Assembly: GCF_000833605.1 (NCBI RefSeq)
Contig: NZ_JXTG01000004.1
Span: 1 to 64,000, forward strand
Direction: 5' to 3'
From: Anoxybacillus ayderensis
GTDB lineage: Bacteria; Bacillota; Bacilli; Bacillales; Anoxybacillaceae
DNA length: 64,000 nt
The notes under the pieces were generated by a model. The model had not been told where the DNA came from. It did not search any database and worked only from the letters and a program-made list of their open reading frames with translations. Each line of letters starts with the position of its first letter. Within the stretch, counting starts at the first letter, position 1. The translations under genes and the position numbers were made by a program. Positions 37,105 to 45,997 of the stretch are shown piece after piece.

Positions 37105-37536
37105 TCATCGTTTGAAATCAAAATCGTTTCGAACGTTGATTCCTAGACGTTCTTTAATCGCAAATTGCAACAATTGTGAAAAATTGATTCCCTCTGCTTC
37201 TGCGGCATCGTTTAGCCATTTTGGAATCGTTAATGTTTTCTTAATAGCTTTGTTGGCCATTTCTTCGCGAATGTAGTCGGTTCTTGCTTCGATGACAGAA
37301 ACGAAAGCCCCTTTTGGCAATTCAATATCTTTCGGATTGGAGGGAGAAGGGATGAATTCGTTATCTTCTTCCATTCCATATAGATAACCTTCCAAAGCGT
37401 CCTTTGCCATGCGAAAAGCTTCTTCAAGCGTTTCACCTTCTGTGATGCATCCTGGAAGGTCAGGAAAAGTAACAGTATACCCTTCACTTCCGTCAGTACC
37501 AGGGTCGAAAATCGCTGGAAAATAATATTTAGCCAA
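37105..37536 (-). CDS. hicB: HicB-type antitoxin
   Basis: 143 aa. The N-terminal degenerate RNase H-like HicB fold shows YTVTFPDLPGCITEGETLEEAF and the C-terminal ribbon-helix-helix shows LTIPKWLNDAAEAEGINFSQLLQ. Starts with TTG at 37536, nine bases after AAGGAGG; the ATG-initiated alternatives would cut into the conserved domain. Encoded 27 bp after hicA. Neutralises HicA and probably represses the operon. Confidence 0.92.
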   Translation of the reverse strand: MAKYYFPAIFDPGTDGSEGYTVTFPDLPGCITEGETLEEAFRMAKDALEGYLYGMEEDNEFIPSPSNPKDIELPKGAFVSVIEARTDYIREEMANKAIKKTLTIPKWLNDAAEAEGINFSQLLQFAIKERLGINVRNDFDFKR

Positions 37537-37563
37537 TACAAAAAACCTCCTTTCACAGGAGGG

Positions 37564-37746
37564 CTATTTCAGCCCTGCCTGCTTTAGTATTGGGTGTAAT
37601 GTCCCGGGTTTTAAATCTTTGCGCGGATGGGGAACGGTTACCGTTCCTTTTTTCGTTGGGTGTTTGAAATGGTGATGGCTACCGACTATTCTATGTAAGT
37701 ACCATCCGTCTTTTTCCAGTAATTTAATCAGTTCTTTCGATGAAAT
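37564..37746 (-). CDS. hicA: HicA-type mRNA interferase toxin
   Basis: 60 aa from the proposed start. Double-stranded-RNA-binding-like fold with catalytic His in VGSHHHFKHP and the ending PGTLHPILKQAGLK. The family N-terminus (xSSKELIKLLEKDGW) points to an ATT codon at 37744..37746 as start, seven bases after GGAAGGGGG. An in-frame ATG at 37765..37767 is only four bases after a TATAAT and would precede the ribosome site. Toxin gene first, antitoxin second. Confidence 0.85.
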   Translation of the reverse strand: MSSKELIKLLEKDGWYLHRIVGSHHHFKHPTKKGTVTVPHPRKDLKPGTLHPILKQAGLK

Positions 37747-37767
37747 GTTTATTCCCCCTTCCCACAT

Positions 37768-37864
37768 TTTTATTATAACACGTATAAAAAATACGTGTTA
37801 AGTGATTTTTGCTTTATTTTTTGCTGTGTAAATGCCACTAATATATAGAAGTGCTCCTTTTTGA
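37768..37864. other. Intergenic between hicA and prophage remnant
   Basis: About 100 bp. Contains the likely hicA promoter (minus-strand TATAAT at ~37772-37777 inside a direct repeat ACACGTATAAAAAATACGTGT, a possible HicB operator palindrome). Nothing else seen. Confidence 0.5.
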
Positions 37865-37885
37865 GTATCTAGTCAAACACGTCAG

Positions 37886-38407
37886 TTGATGAATGGATTG
37901 GTGGATTCTATTTCGTATGATAAGTGGTATAATAAAAATGTATTGAAACCAAAGATTGAGGCTCAACGTAAAGAAAGAGAGAAAGGACAAGCGCTAGAAG
38001 AGCAGATACGGGCTGATATTCGTAATGGTGTTTATAAGTTGGAGCACAGTCGAAACCATTATGACAAGCATAATCCATCTCATAAACGCTATCTTGACTA
38101 TGTTGAGCGTAATGCAGCAAAAGGTCTTCACCCGCCAAGCTATTTAACGATTTCTTACGAGGAAGCCAATGAATTAGTGAAGAAATATGCTGGTACTAGC
38201 ATACTTCAATTCAGCGGCAAAGGAAAATGGATAAATAAAGAACTCATAAAAGGTGATAAATATATCGGGGTATATGTGGATCAAACAATGGGAGAAGAAG
38301 TAAAAACAAAAGACTTTAAAATACATTATAGTAAGACAGGAACTCATATTGTTCCAACTTTAATAAAAGAAAGGGGGATGAAGCATTGGGATTATGGGAA
38401 TATGTAG
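37886..38407 (+). CDS. Toxin-50-type (Ntox50) C-terminal domain, truncated phage minor head protein
   Basis: 173 aa. Residues ~50-170 match the polymorphic toxin type 50 domain: LEHSRNHYDKHNPSHKRYLD, PPSYLTISYEEANELVKKY, and IGVYVDQ then FKIHYSKTGTHIVPT. In phages this domain commonly forms the C-terminus of SPP1 gp7-like head morphogenesis proteins. The frame opens at 37865 just after a stop and no ribosome site precedes the TTG/ATG at 37886/37889, so the N-terminal part has probably been deleted. Overlaps the next gene by 22 nt. Probably a nuclease; activity untested. Confidence 0.75.
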   Translation: MMNGLVDSISYDKWYNKNVLKPKIEAQRKEREKGQALEEQIRADIRNGVYKLEHSRNHYDKHNPSHKRYLDYVERNAAKGLHPPSYLTISYEEANELVKKYAGTSILQFSGKGKWINKELIKGDKYIGVYVDQTMGEEVKTKDFKIHYSKTGTHIVPTLIKERGMKHWDYGNM

Positions 38408-38580
38408 GGAAGAAAATAAGGGTTACTCTCAAAGATGGTGAAATATTAGAGGGGATTGTCCAAGATTACACCGACCAGGAAGATACTGATGATGATTATG
38501 ACAGCCTCGACATGTTTGTTGAGGGGAAATATATCGGTGTCGGTGAACCAGAAATTAAGTCAATCGAAATCATAGAATAA
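38386..38580 (+). CDS. Small Sm-like protein, candidate immunity partner
   Basis: 64 aa, acidic. WEYVGKKIRVTLKDGEILEGIVQDYT is the beta-strand pattern of an Sm/LSm fold, followed by an acidic stretch (QEDTDDDYDSLD). TTG start at 38386 eight bases after AGGGGGATG. Overlaps the toxin-50 gene and ends before a hairpin. Position and acidity suggest it neutralises the toxin domain; this is inference. Confidence 0.65.
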   Translation: MGLWEYVGKKIRVTLKDGEILEGIVQDYTDQEDTDDDYDSLDMFVEGKYIGVGEPEIKSIEIIE

Positions 38581-38618
38581 GCACCTAACCAGTTAAAAAA
38601 GGTTACGTGCTTTTTTAT
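38579..38618 (+). terminator. Terminator after Sm-like gene
   Basis: AGCACCTAACC/GGTTACGTGCT imperfect stem followed by TTTTTTA. Confidence 0.7.
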
Positions 38619-38711
38619 TTATCCTCGTCTTTTTACTATTTGTAGACGTTAAAGAACAAAAGGGTTCGTGGCCGTAACCACGTTAAAAAACGTAACCAAA
38701 GGAGGAATACC

Positions 38712-38855
38712 ATGAAACGCGAATTTCTCGAAAGTTTGGGTCTTGAAAAAGACGTTATTGACAAAATTATGGATTTAAATGGAAATTCGGTGGAGGCACA
38801 AAAAGCGAAAGTGGATGACTTCGAAGTAAGATACGATGAGTGTCATGGAAGCTAG
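38712..38855 (+). pseudogene. Phage scaffold (GP20-like) N-terminal fragment
   Basis: 47-aa reading frame KREFLESLGLEKDVIDKIMD... resembles the start of phage minor structural GP20 scaffold proteins, usually ~180-200 aa. AAAGGAGGAATACC is a perfect ribosome site. The frame runs into capsid coding sequence at ~38830, showing an internal deletion that fused the two genes. Confidence 0.75.
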
Positions 38856-39176
38856 GAAGGCACTTGCACGTCAAATTGGTGAAGTCGTTGTTCCAGAGGT
38901 GGATATTTATCGTTTTGCGGTCATTTGCACAAACGCAGGCACAACAGCGACAGCATCAATTACAAAGAATAACTCCTGTGAAGCGCTCTAGGATTACAGA
39001 TTTGAAAGTTCCGTTAGTTGGGCGTATAGCTTATTTTGATCATTCTTTTCATCAAATCGTCTGATATCGCACAAGATGCCCTGATGAAAGGGCGAGTTTA
39101 AATGGATAGGATTCCGTTGATTATTGTTCCATCTTCGTATTTATCGGCAAACGCCGAATTTTTCATCACACACAAG
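38836..39176 (+). pseudogene. Phage major capsid protein remnant, frameshifted
   Basis: Three pieces in successive frames: MEARKALARQIGEVVVPEVD...NAGTTATASITKNN (38845-38991), KVPLVGRIAYFDHSF (to ~39062) and DIAQDALMKGRV-stop-MDRIPLIIVPSSYLSANAEFF (39063-39176). In that order they follow a siphophage capsid. Stops, frameshifts and an internal deletion make it non-functional. Confidence 0.8.
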
Positions 39177-39210
39177 AAAAAGTTCACGAGAGAAGTGAAC
39201 TTTTTCTTGA
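39175..39210. terminator. Strong hairpin after capsid remnant
   Basis: AAGAAAAAGTTCAC/GTGAACTTTTTCTT perfect 14-bp stem. Confidence 0.8.
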
Positions 39211-39233
39211 CAACATACTTTTTCAACATCTTG

Positions 39234-39259
39234 AACCGCCGAGCATATCGCTCGACGGT
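39234..39259. repeat. Right 26-nt direct repeat of island (possible attachment site)
   Basis: Same imperfect palindrome as 37014..37039 (C to T at one loop position), directly abutting the stop of the DUF2584 gene. Unlike the left copy it has no T-run after it on the minus strand. Confidence 0.8.
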
Positions 39260-39502
39260 TTAATTAATCGAATGTAAAGCAATTAATTCGTATGTAACGA
39301 TCGTTGTTCCGTTCTCAAGGACAAGTTTTTTAACGACAGCTTGTCCGGTTGCTTCTCCGTGTTTTGTTCGTCTTACTTCTAACGGCACATCAAGTGGATA
39401 TAAGCGATAGCCTTCTTTTTGCAACAAAAATAAGTTGTGTTCAATTCGTTTTTCTTTTCCGTTTGTGACGATCATCGTTTGTATTTCTAACGGCATGCCC
39501 AT
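39260..39502 (-). CDS. DUF2584-type conserved protein
   Basis: 80 aa. GMPLEIQTMIVTNGKEKRIE and LYPLDVPLEVRRTKHGEA are typical of the DUF2584 family of Bacillaceae. The ATG at 39502 follows TTTGGGGTG by seven bases; the longer frame from 39568 lacks support. Function unknown. Its natural terminator appears to have been split by the island. Confidence 0.8.
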   Translation of the reverse strand: MGMPLEIQTMIVTNGKEKRIEHNLFLLQKEGYRLYPLDVPLEVRRTKHGEATGQAVVKKLVLENGTTIVTYELIALHSIN

Positions 39503-39745
39503 CTGTTTCACCCCAAACTTTCTCGGTATGTTCACTTTCATTGAAACACATTTATCGTTGTTATACAACTGTATTCAAGAGATTTATACTACATAATATA
39601 AATAAATAATATGATCAGGTAATAAATGTTGTTGACAGGACAAGAATATAAGTGATACGATGACAGTAAGCTTTAGAGGGAGATGTTTGAATATTCATTT
39701 CTTTTTGAAGCGAAGTTTTTACGTATGAGGGGAGTTTTTTGTTAC

Positions 39746-40831
39746 ATGAAACAATTTCATTCATTCGGGTGGTACGCGGCTCGCATTGCCCCGTATTTGC
39801 CTGAGGAAGCGTTCCGTCCTGTTCCGTCTCGTCTGTTTGGTGGCCTTGCTTACATGCTCGTTTTAGTTAGTAGCATTGTAACGATTTCTTTATTTGATCT
39901 CCATTGGTTATGGAACGGATTGCTTTCAGTTGTTATTGGATTTTGTTTTGCTGGATTAGGGTTTTTAGGGCATGAAATTTTGCATGGGACGGTAGTCAAA
40001 CGGGCATGGCTTCGTGATTTGTTAGGTGGCATTGCGTTTTTACCGCTTTGCACAGGTCCGAAGCTATGGCGAAAGTGGCATAACGCGACACATCATGTGC
40101 ATACGCAACATGAGGAGCTCGATCCTGACGCGTGGCCAACGATAAAACGTTTAGCTCAAAGTCGTTTCCTCCGTTGGATTTATCGCATTCCGTTTCCGAT
40201 TCGTGCGGCTTTTTCGTTTTTGTCTTTAGCAGGGATGTTTACCGTTCATTCGCTTCATATGCTTCTTCATTTTTGGAAGGAGTTTGAAAAAGGAAGTCGT
40301 CGCGCAGTATTTTGGCAGTTTGTATTGCCATGGTCGGTATGGATTGGGTTATTGCTGATGATCGGAGTGGAAAAATGGCTCTTTGCGTTCGTTATTCCGT
40401 TGCTCATTGGAAATGCAATCGTTATGGGATATATTTCGACGAACCATCGTTTAAATCCGCTCGTTCCAGTTAACGATCCACTAGCTAATAGCTTAACGGT
40501 CATTGTTCCAAAGTGGGTGGATGTGTTGCATTTTAACTTTTCACACCATACAGAACATCATTTATTCCCAGCAATGAGTTCAAAATATTACCCGCTAGTC
40601 AAACAATATATTAAACAACTATGGCCGGAACGGTATCATGAAATGCCGATGACAAAAGCGTTAATTGCGCTATGGAAAACGCCACGGCTTTATTATGAAC
40701 AAACAGAACTCATCGAGCCTCGCGAAGGATATGTATACGGAACGCTCGGAAATGGATTAAACATAGATGATCTTTCGTACAAAACGAAAGAAAATGTTGT
40801 AGTCAAACAAAAAATGGTGAAGCAAAAATAA
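39746..40831 (+). CDS. des: Membrane fatty acid desaturase
   Basis: 361 aa with about four to six membrane helices. Three di-iron His boxes are complete: HEILHG (~residue 85), HNATHHVHT (~115) and HHTEHHLFP (~270). Such acyl-lipid desaturases introduce a cis double bond into membrane phospholipid chains, in B. subtilis under DesKR at low temperature. No desKR lies next to it here. Start ATG 39746 is after GAGGGGAG at a rather long spacing; an upstream ATG (39683) is also possible. Regioselectivity unknown. Confidence 0.88.
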   Translation: MKQFHSFGWYAARIAPYLPEEAFRPVPSRLFGGLAYMLVLVSSIVTISLFDLHWLWNGLLSVVIGFCFAGLGFLGHEILHGTVVKRAWLRDLLGGIAFLPLCTGPKLWRKWHNATHHVHTQHEELDPDAWPTIKRLAQSRFLRWIYRIPFPIRAAFSFLSLAGMFTVHSLHMLLHFWKEFEKGSRRAVFWQFVLPWSVWIGLLLMIGVEKWLFAFVIPLLIGNAIVMGYISTNHRLNPLVPVNDPLANSLTVIVPKWVDVLHFNFSHHTEHHLFPAMSSKYYPLVKQYIKQLWPERYHEMPMTKALIALWKTPRLYYEQTELIEPREGYVYGTLGNGLNIDDLSYKTKENVVVKQKMVKQK

Positions 40832-40860
40832 AGCGTGGCCAATGAGCCGCGCTTTATTTT
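40827..40860. terminator. Bidirectional terminator des / cbiO
   Basis: AAATAAAGCG...CGCTTTATTT stem with inner GGC/GCC between convergent stops. Confidence 0.85.
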
Positions 40861-41582
40861 TTCCCTTGCAACATAAGGGGAAGTTCTAAATGATGTTCGT
40901 GTAAAAACGGTTCGTTCGTTAATACAGCTTCTGTTGGACCGTCATATGCGATCGTTCCGTTTGCGAGTACAATTGTTCGCTCGCAACATTCAAGCACAAA
41001 GTCGAGATCGTGCGTTGTTATGATTTTTGTATGTGATAACGATTGAACGAGATGAATGAGCGTTCGTCTTGCTCTCGGATCTAACGCTGCCGTCGGCTCG
41101 TCCATCAGCAATATTTTCGGTTCCATCGCAAGCACAGTTGCTAAAGTAACGAGCCGCTTTTCTCCTTCTGATAAACGATAAGGTGGGCGGTCTTTGACAT
41201 GAATCGCACCGACAAGCGTTAAAGCGTTTATTACTCGTTGGCTTACTTCATTTTCATTCATCCCGTCATTTCGAAGCGCAAACGCGACGTCATCGTAAAC
41301 GGTTGGCATAAATAATTGATCATCGGCTTGTTGAAATGTAAAGCCAACGATGCGACGAATGTGTCGTAACGTTTGTTTCGACATGTGCATATTATCGATG
41401 ACGATATGTCCCTTTTGTGGCATATATAAACCGACGAGCAGTTTTAATAACGTTGATTTTCCTGCACCGTTTGCTCCAATGATGCCGATGCATTCTCCTT
41501 GTTGAACAGAAAAAGAAATATTACGAATGGCTTCATGACCATCTGGGTATATGTAACAAATATTCGATACGTTTATCATCAT
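40854..41582 (-). CDS. cbiO: Cobalt/nickel ECF transporter ATPase
   Basis: 242 aa. Walker A GANGAGKSTLLKLL near residue 37, signature LSEGEKRLVTLA near 133, Walker B ILLMDEPTAALD near 155 and H-loop TTHDLDFV near 190. Start overlaps the cbiQ stop (ATGA). Energises CbiMQ. Confidence 0.92.
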   Translation of the reverse strand: MMINVSNICYIYPDGHEAIRNISFSVQQGECIGIIGANGAGKSTLLKLLVGLYMPQKGHIVIDNMHMSKQTLRHIRRIVGFTFQQADDQLFMPTVYDDVAFALRNDGMNENEVSQRVINALTLVGAIHVKDRPPYRLSEGEKRLVTLATVLAMEPKILLMDEPTAALDPRARRTLIHLVQSLSHTKIITTHDLDFVLECCERTIVLANGTIAYDGPTEAVLTNEPFLHEHHLELPLMLQGKK

Positions 41583-42316
41583 ATGACCACCAAACGATAA
41601 ACGATGAACAATATAACTGTGACGTACGTGTAAATTCTCTCTTTTGTTGTCCATCGTTTTATTTTTATATGCATACGTTGAATAGAAAACCCGCGCAACG
41701 TCATCGCTTCATACACGCGCTCGGCACGTTCAAATGTTCGCAGTAACAAATGTCCAACGAGCGATCCCCAAACGGATAATTGGATGGCGCGATGGTTCGG
41801 TGCGCGCAACATATACGCTTGACGAAGTCGTTTTGCTTCTTCTAAAAATAAAAAAATATATCGATATGTCAAAAGCAATTGTATAACGAGCAGACGAGGA
41901 ATGCGCAACGAAAGGAGCGCACCTGCAAGTTGCTCGATCGGTGTCGTCAAAAACAACACTGTTGCAGCAAGAACGGCAAGCGTGTTTTTTACAAGCAAAG
42001 TAGCGAATGACAGCCATCCTGCTTCTATACGCCAATGAAAAAACGATACGTGTTCATGAATGAAAAACAGCTGTGAAGCCCCTATAACTGTAATAAATGG
42101 TAGAGAAGCGAGCAGTACGCGTTTAATATGGCGAATAGAAAGACGATAAAAAACGATCATTGTGATTGGATAAAGCGATAATGGAACGAGTTCAATAAAC
42201 GCATACGTGTGAAACGAGGCGACGACGAAGATGTATGTAAACGTTATAATGAGCATGCTTAACGGATGAACATCATGTCGTCGCTTTTTCATATTTGACA
42301 TATGTGCATGGATCAC
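41579..42316 (-). CDS. cbiQ: Cobalt/nickel ECF transporter transmembrane subunit
   Basis: 245 aa, five to six helices; LLTYRYIFLFLEEAKRLRQAYMLR and ERAERVYEAMTLRG carry the two Ala-Arg-Gly-type coupling motifs of T components. Start is taken as GTG at 42316 in GTGA overlap with cbiM, with GGAG upstream; ATG at 42331 is an alternative. Middle gene of cbiMQO. Confidence 0.88.
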   Translation of the reverse strand: MIHAHMSNMKKRRHDVHPLSMLIITFTYIFVVASFHTYAFIELVPLSLYPITMIVFYRLSIRHIKRVLLASLPFITVIGASQLFFIHEHVSFFHWRIEAGWLSFATLLVKNTLAVLAATVLFLTTPIEQLAGALLSLRIPRLLVIQLLLTYRYIFLFLEEAKRLRQAYMLRAPNHRAIQLSVWGSLVGHLLLRTFERAERVYEAMTLRGFSIQRMHIKIKRWTTKERIYTYVTVILFIVYRLVVI

Positions 42317-43275
42317 GCTTCTTTTCTCCATTTTTTCATGATGTATGGTACGAGCATTGCTATTGCAACGATAAATACACCGACGATGCCAGAAACGCTT
42401 GTGCCGATGTCTAACCAACCGATCGAAGCGCCCCCATTTTTCAAATTGTAATCAGGCAACAAAGCGAGCGATTGTTGGAGACGTTCTAGTGCGGTGTGGA
42501 GTGCTGTTGTTGCATGTAGTTCCTCCGTACCTGCTGTGCGTAAAATAGACCATTCTAATCCATCTGGTTTGGACGAAGCGATGGATGAAAAAATGCCACC
42601 GATGAGAAGCGCAAGCAAACCGAGTGTCCCGATGAGACGATTTGTCGGTGTATTTGTTGTTGAAAGTTCTGGCTTTGCTTTCATCACAAATGAGATGACA
42701 GCTGCTGTAGCCATTCCTTCTACAATGCCAATCGCCAAATGAATCGGTTGCATAAATAAAGCGAACGTCGTAAATGGTAATTCGACTTTTCCGGATAACA
42801 ACGTTTGAACGACGACGCTAAATGCCCCAAGTTGCAATCCAACGACGGCAGCGATGATGGAAGCAAACCAGATGTTTGTTCGGCGAATGAGTCGTCTGTA
42901 AAGTGGATATGCGATAAAACATGTGTAAAAGCCGAGATTGAACACGTTGCATCCGAATGCTAACAGTCCGCCATCTGCAAAAAAGAGTGCCTGAATAAAT
43001 AAAACGACGGCTAACGTTAAAAAAGCTGCATAAGGACCTAGCAAAGCGGCAAGTAACAATCCACCACCTAAATGTCCGCTCGATCCTGTACCAGGAATGG
43101 TAAAGTTAATCATTTGCGCTGCAAATACAAATGCTCCAAGCACCCCCATCAGCGGCAGTTTTTTTTCATCTGCTTCCATGTTTAATTTTTTTAATGAGTA
43201 GCTTGCTACACCCGCCGTAGCCCCCCACATCGCCATTCCTACTGCAGGTGAAATAAGTGCATCTGCCATATGCAT
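42313..43275 (-). CDS. cbiM: Cobalt/nickel ECF substrate component, CbiM-CbiN-like fusion
   Basis: 320 aa. Begins MHMADALISPAVG, placing His2 where CbiM/NikM bind the metal through the N-terminus, so this start is firm. About seven helices to residue 215. The C-terminal ~100 residues contain KPDGLEWSI and a final helix, the pattern of CbiN/NikN (PDGLE motif), so the accessory subunit is fused. Likely imports Co2+ for B12 or Ni2+; which one is not decidable here. No cobalamin riboswitch precedes it. Confidence 0.9.
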   Translation of the reverse strand: MHMADALISPAVGMAMWGATAGVASYSLKKLNMEADEKKLPLMGVLGAFVFAAQMINFTIPGTGSSGHLGGGLLLAALLGPYAAFLTLAVVLFIQALFFADGGLLAFGCNVFNLGFYTCFIAYPLYRRLIRRTNIWFASIIAAVVGLQLGAFSVVVQTLLSGKVELPFTTFALFMQPIHLAIGIVEGMATAAVISFVMKAKPELSTTNTPTNRLIGTLGLLALLIGGIFSSIASSKPDGLEWSILRTAGTEELHATTALHTALERLQQSLALLPDYNLKNGGASIGWLDIGTSVSGIVGVFIVAIAMLVPYIMKKWRKEA

Positions 43276-43325
43276 AAAAATATCCCCCCTTACACCTTAT
43301 TATAGGGGAGATATGTTATGGAAAG

Positions 43326-44297
43326 CTATTTCATTTTTTCTCTAAGTTTGCTTATTATATAATTTTTCGTCTTTTCGTCATAAACACCATTTTTATTTCC
43401 GCCTGAAAACATAAGGTTCACTCGTTTCACGGCATCTAACGTTTTTTTGCCAAATACTCCGTCTTCTGCTCCGCATTTAAAATTGATCATATTTAGCGCT
43501 TGTTGTAAGGTGCGAACGTCTTCGCCGCGATCGCCATATCGCAATACTTTATTTGGAAGCTTACTGATCAGTTGTTCGACTATGTTTTGTTGTTTCGGTG
43601 TTTGATTGGATGGTTGTGATGGAGTTTTCACTTCTTCTTTTTTTACTAGTTTTTCAATGATTATTTGTTGCCCGGGCTGTAACGCTCTTGGATCCACGTT
43701 TGGATTTAGGCGCAATAACGTTTTTACACTTCCCCCTGTTTTTTGACTAATGGCCCATAGCGTATCTCCTCGTTCGACGGTATACAGTTTGACTTCTTCT
43801 TTTATTTCGATGTTTTCTTTTTCTGCTAATACTTGCGCATAGTTAAAACAAGGGCATTGTTTCCATTCATATCCTTTTAGCTCATTATGTCCTTTCACAT
43901 CTTTATAGTTCGGCAAGATGTTTACCAGCGTTTTATATAACGTTCTCAATGATTGTTTTTGTTCATCCGTCGGTTGTTGTGTGCGAAAATCGCCCGTTAA
44001 ACAAATGCCGATGCAATAAGTGTTATGGTTGCCGACATGGTAACTAATCGTTTCTAAGTCGTTACAAAAATGAATCGTTCCGTCTTGTTCAATGACAAAA
44101 TGGTATCCGATGCCTGGCCATCCTTTGCTTACATGATAATTGGCGAACGCAAATGCCGAGCCTGTTTTCGTTAAACTATGATGAATAATGATGTGCGTTT
44201 TTTGTTCAAGTGTTGTTTTTTTATACGATTGGCCAGAGCGAGTGGGAAGAAGGTGGCGTATATCTTTTAATTGAGGAATCGCAAATAGTTCATTCAT
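43326..44297 (-). CDS. N-acetylmuramoyl-L-alanine amidase with LysM and PG-binding domains
   Basis: 323 aa. The Amidase_2/PGRP domain (residues ~30-155) has Zn ligands in IIIHHSLT, GHNEL and the CPC of WKQCPCFN. A LysM domain follows at ~170-215 (LYTVERGDTLWAISQKTGG) and a peptidoglycan-binding domain near 255-320 (LRYGDRGEDVRTLQQALN). No signal peptide, so release may depend on a holin or lysis; prophage or sporulation/germination origin is possible. Stands alone. Confidence 0.9.
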   Translation of the reverse strand: MNELFAIPQLKDIRHLLPTRSGQSYKKTTLEQKTHIIIHHSLTKTGSAFAFANYHVSKGWPGIGYHFVIEQDGTIHFCNDLETISYHVGNHNTYCIGICLTGDFRTQQPTDEQKQSLRTLYKTLVNILPNYKDVKGHNELKGYEWKQCPCFNYAQVLAEKENIEIKEEVKLYTVERGDTLWAISQKTGGSVKTLLRLNPNVDPRALQPGQQIIIEKLVKKEEVKTPSQPSNQTPKQQNIVEQLISKLPNKVLRYGDRGEDVRTLQQALNMINFKCGAEDGVFGKKTLDAVKRVNLMFSGGNKNGVYDEKTKNYIISKLREKMK

Positions 44298-44379
44298 TTT
44301 TAGCCTCCTTTTCTTTATTTCTATGTACTACTATATGTTTCATTGAATGAAATGGTTTGTACGAACATATGAAAAATGA

Positions 44380-44407
44380 AAAAGCTGCCGAAAACAGGCA
44401 GCCTTTT
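44380..44407 (-). terminator. Terminator of pckA
   Basis: GGCTGCC/GGCAGC stem followed on the minus strand by T-rich sequence. Confidence 0.8.
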
Positions 44408-44410
44408 CAT

Positions 44411-45997
44411 TTATGCGATCGGTCCCCCGAATTGTTCAATGCGTGGATCAACGTTTGTGAATTTTTTAAAGTTTTCACGGAACTTCGCCGCAAGTTCTTT
44501 TGCTTTTTGTTCATATGCTTCTTGATCTGCCCATGTGCTTTTTGGTTGCAATACTTCATCAGGTACACCTGGGACGTGAAGCGGAATATGCAGACCGAAA
44601 ATTGGGTCTTGAACGGTTTCTACGTTGTTTAATTCGCCTTCCAACGCAGCTTTGACCATTGCGCGCGTATAAGACAGTTTCATCCGTTCACCAACACCGT
44701 ATCCGCCTCCTGTCCAACCGGTGTTGACTAAAAATACTTGCACGCCATGAGCGTCAATTTTTTGTCCGAGCATGTCTGCATAGCGTGTTGCAGGAAGCGG
44801 TAAAAACGGTGAGCCAAAGCAAGTAGAAAACGTTGCTTCAGGCGATGTTACTCCGCGTTCCGTACCAGCGAGTTTGCTCGTGTAGCCGCTTAAAAAATGG
44901 TACATCGCTTGTTCTTTCGTTAGTTTGCTAATTGGTGGCAATACACCGAACGCATCTGCTGTTAAAAAGACGATTGTATGTGGATGACCCGCCACGCTCG
45001 GTTGAACAATATTGTCCATCGCTTCGAGCGGATACGCAGCGCGCGTATTTTCGGTAAGTGTCGCATCATCGTAGTTTGGTATGCGCGTGTCTGGATCGAC
45101 GATGACGTTTTCTAATACAGAGCCGAAGCGAATGGCATCGAAAATTTGAGGCTCTTTTTCGCGCGATAAATTGATGCATTTTGCATAGCAACCGCCCTCG
45201 ATATTAAAGACGCCGTTGTTCGACCACCCGTGCTCATCATCGCCGATTAAGCGACGGCTTGGATCAGCAGAAAGAGTCGTTTTTCCTGTGCCGGATAAAC
45301 CGAAAAAGAGTGCGACATCTCCTTCTTGCCCTACGTTTGCTGAGCAGTGCATCGGGAAAATTCCTTGTTCTGGTAATAAAAAGTTCATTACAGAGAAAAT
45401 GGATTTTTTCATTTCGCCAGCATACTCTGTTCCACCAATGAGCACTGTGCGACGTTCAAATGAGATGATAATAAACGTTTCTGAACGTGTGCCGTCTACA
45501 GCTGGATCAGCTTTAAACGTTGGAGCAGAAATGACTGTAAATTGCGGCTCGTGTGTTTTTAGTTCCTCTGCTGTTGGACGAATGAATAATTGATGAGCGA
45601 ATAAATTATGCCAAGCAAACTCATTCACTACTTGAATAGGTAAACGATAAGCTGGATCGGCACCCGCAAAACCGTTAAATACGAACACTTCTTCTTTTGT
45701 CATTAAATAATCAACGACTTTATTGTAAAGACGATCAAACACTTCTTCGGAAATTGGTTGATTAACTGTTCCCCAGTCAATTTTATGTTTAACAGATAGT
45801 TCTTCAACGATATATTTATCTTTTGGGGAACGGCCTGTATATTTTCCGGTCGTTGCGCAAACAGCACCGGATGAAGTGAGAATGCCTTCTTGACGAGTTA
45901 ACACTTTTTCTACTAATCGTGGTACAGATAAGTTATGAAAAACCCCATCCCTTTGCAAGAGTGTTGATAATTTGTTTGTCAGTTCAATGGAATTCAT
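44411..45997 (-). CDS. pckA: Phosphoenolpyruvate carboxykinase (ATP)
   Basis: 528 aa gluconeogenic enzyme converting oxaloacetate to PEP. P-loop [16 protein letters not shown] near residue 240, preceded by [10 protein letters not shown], and RSPKDKYIV near 65 for substrate binding. Start ATG 45997 (MNSIELTNK) matches family length; the longer frame is leader. Located divergently from metK as in B. subtilis. CcpN/CcpA sites were not recognised. Confidence 0.96.
   Translation of the reverse strand: MNSIELTNKLSTLLQRDGVFHNLSVPRLVEKVLTRQEGILTSSGAVCATTGKYTGRSPKDKYIVEELSVKHKIDWGTVNQPISEEVFDRLYNKVVDYLMTKEEVFVFNGFAGADPAYRLPIQVVNEFAWHNLFAHQLFIRPTAEELKTHEPQFTVISAPTFKADPAVDGTRSETFIIISFERRTVLIGGTEYAGEMKKSIFSVMNFLLPEQGIFPMHCSANVGQEGDVALFFGLSGTGKTTLSADPSRRLIGDDEHGWSNNGVFNIEGGCYAKCINLSREKEPQIFDAIRFGSVLENVIVDPDTRIPNYDDATLTENTRAAYPLEAMDNIVQPSVAGHPHTIVFLTADAFGVLPPISKLTKEQAMYHFLSGYTSKLAGTERGVTSPEATFSTCFGSPFLPLPATRYADMLGQKIDAHGVQVFLVNTGWTGGGYGVGERMKLSYTRAMVKAALEGELNNVETVQDPIFGLHIPLHVPGVPDEVLQPKSTWADQEAYEQKAKELAAKFRENFKKFTNVDPRIEQFGGPIA

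Noticed and set aside
38840-39064. 74-aa frame as an independent gene
   Set aside because: Its last third is a capsid fragment in the correct frame and its first part is a frameshifted reading of capsid sequence; it is part of the pseudogene.
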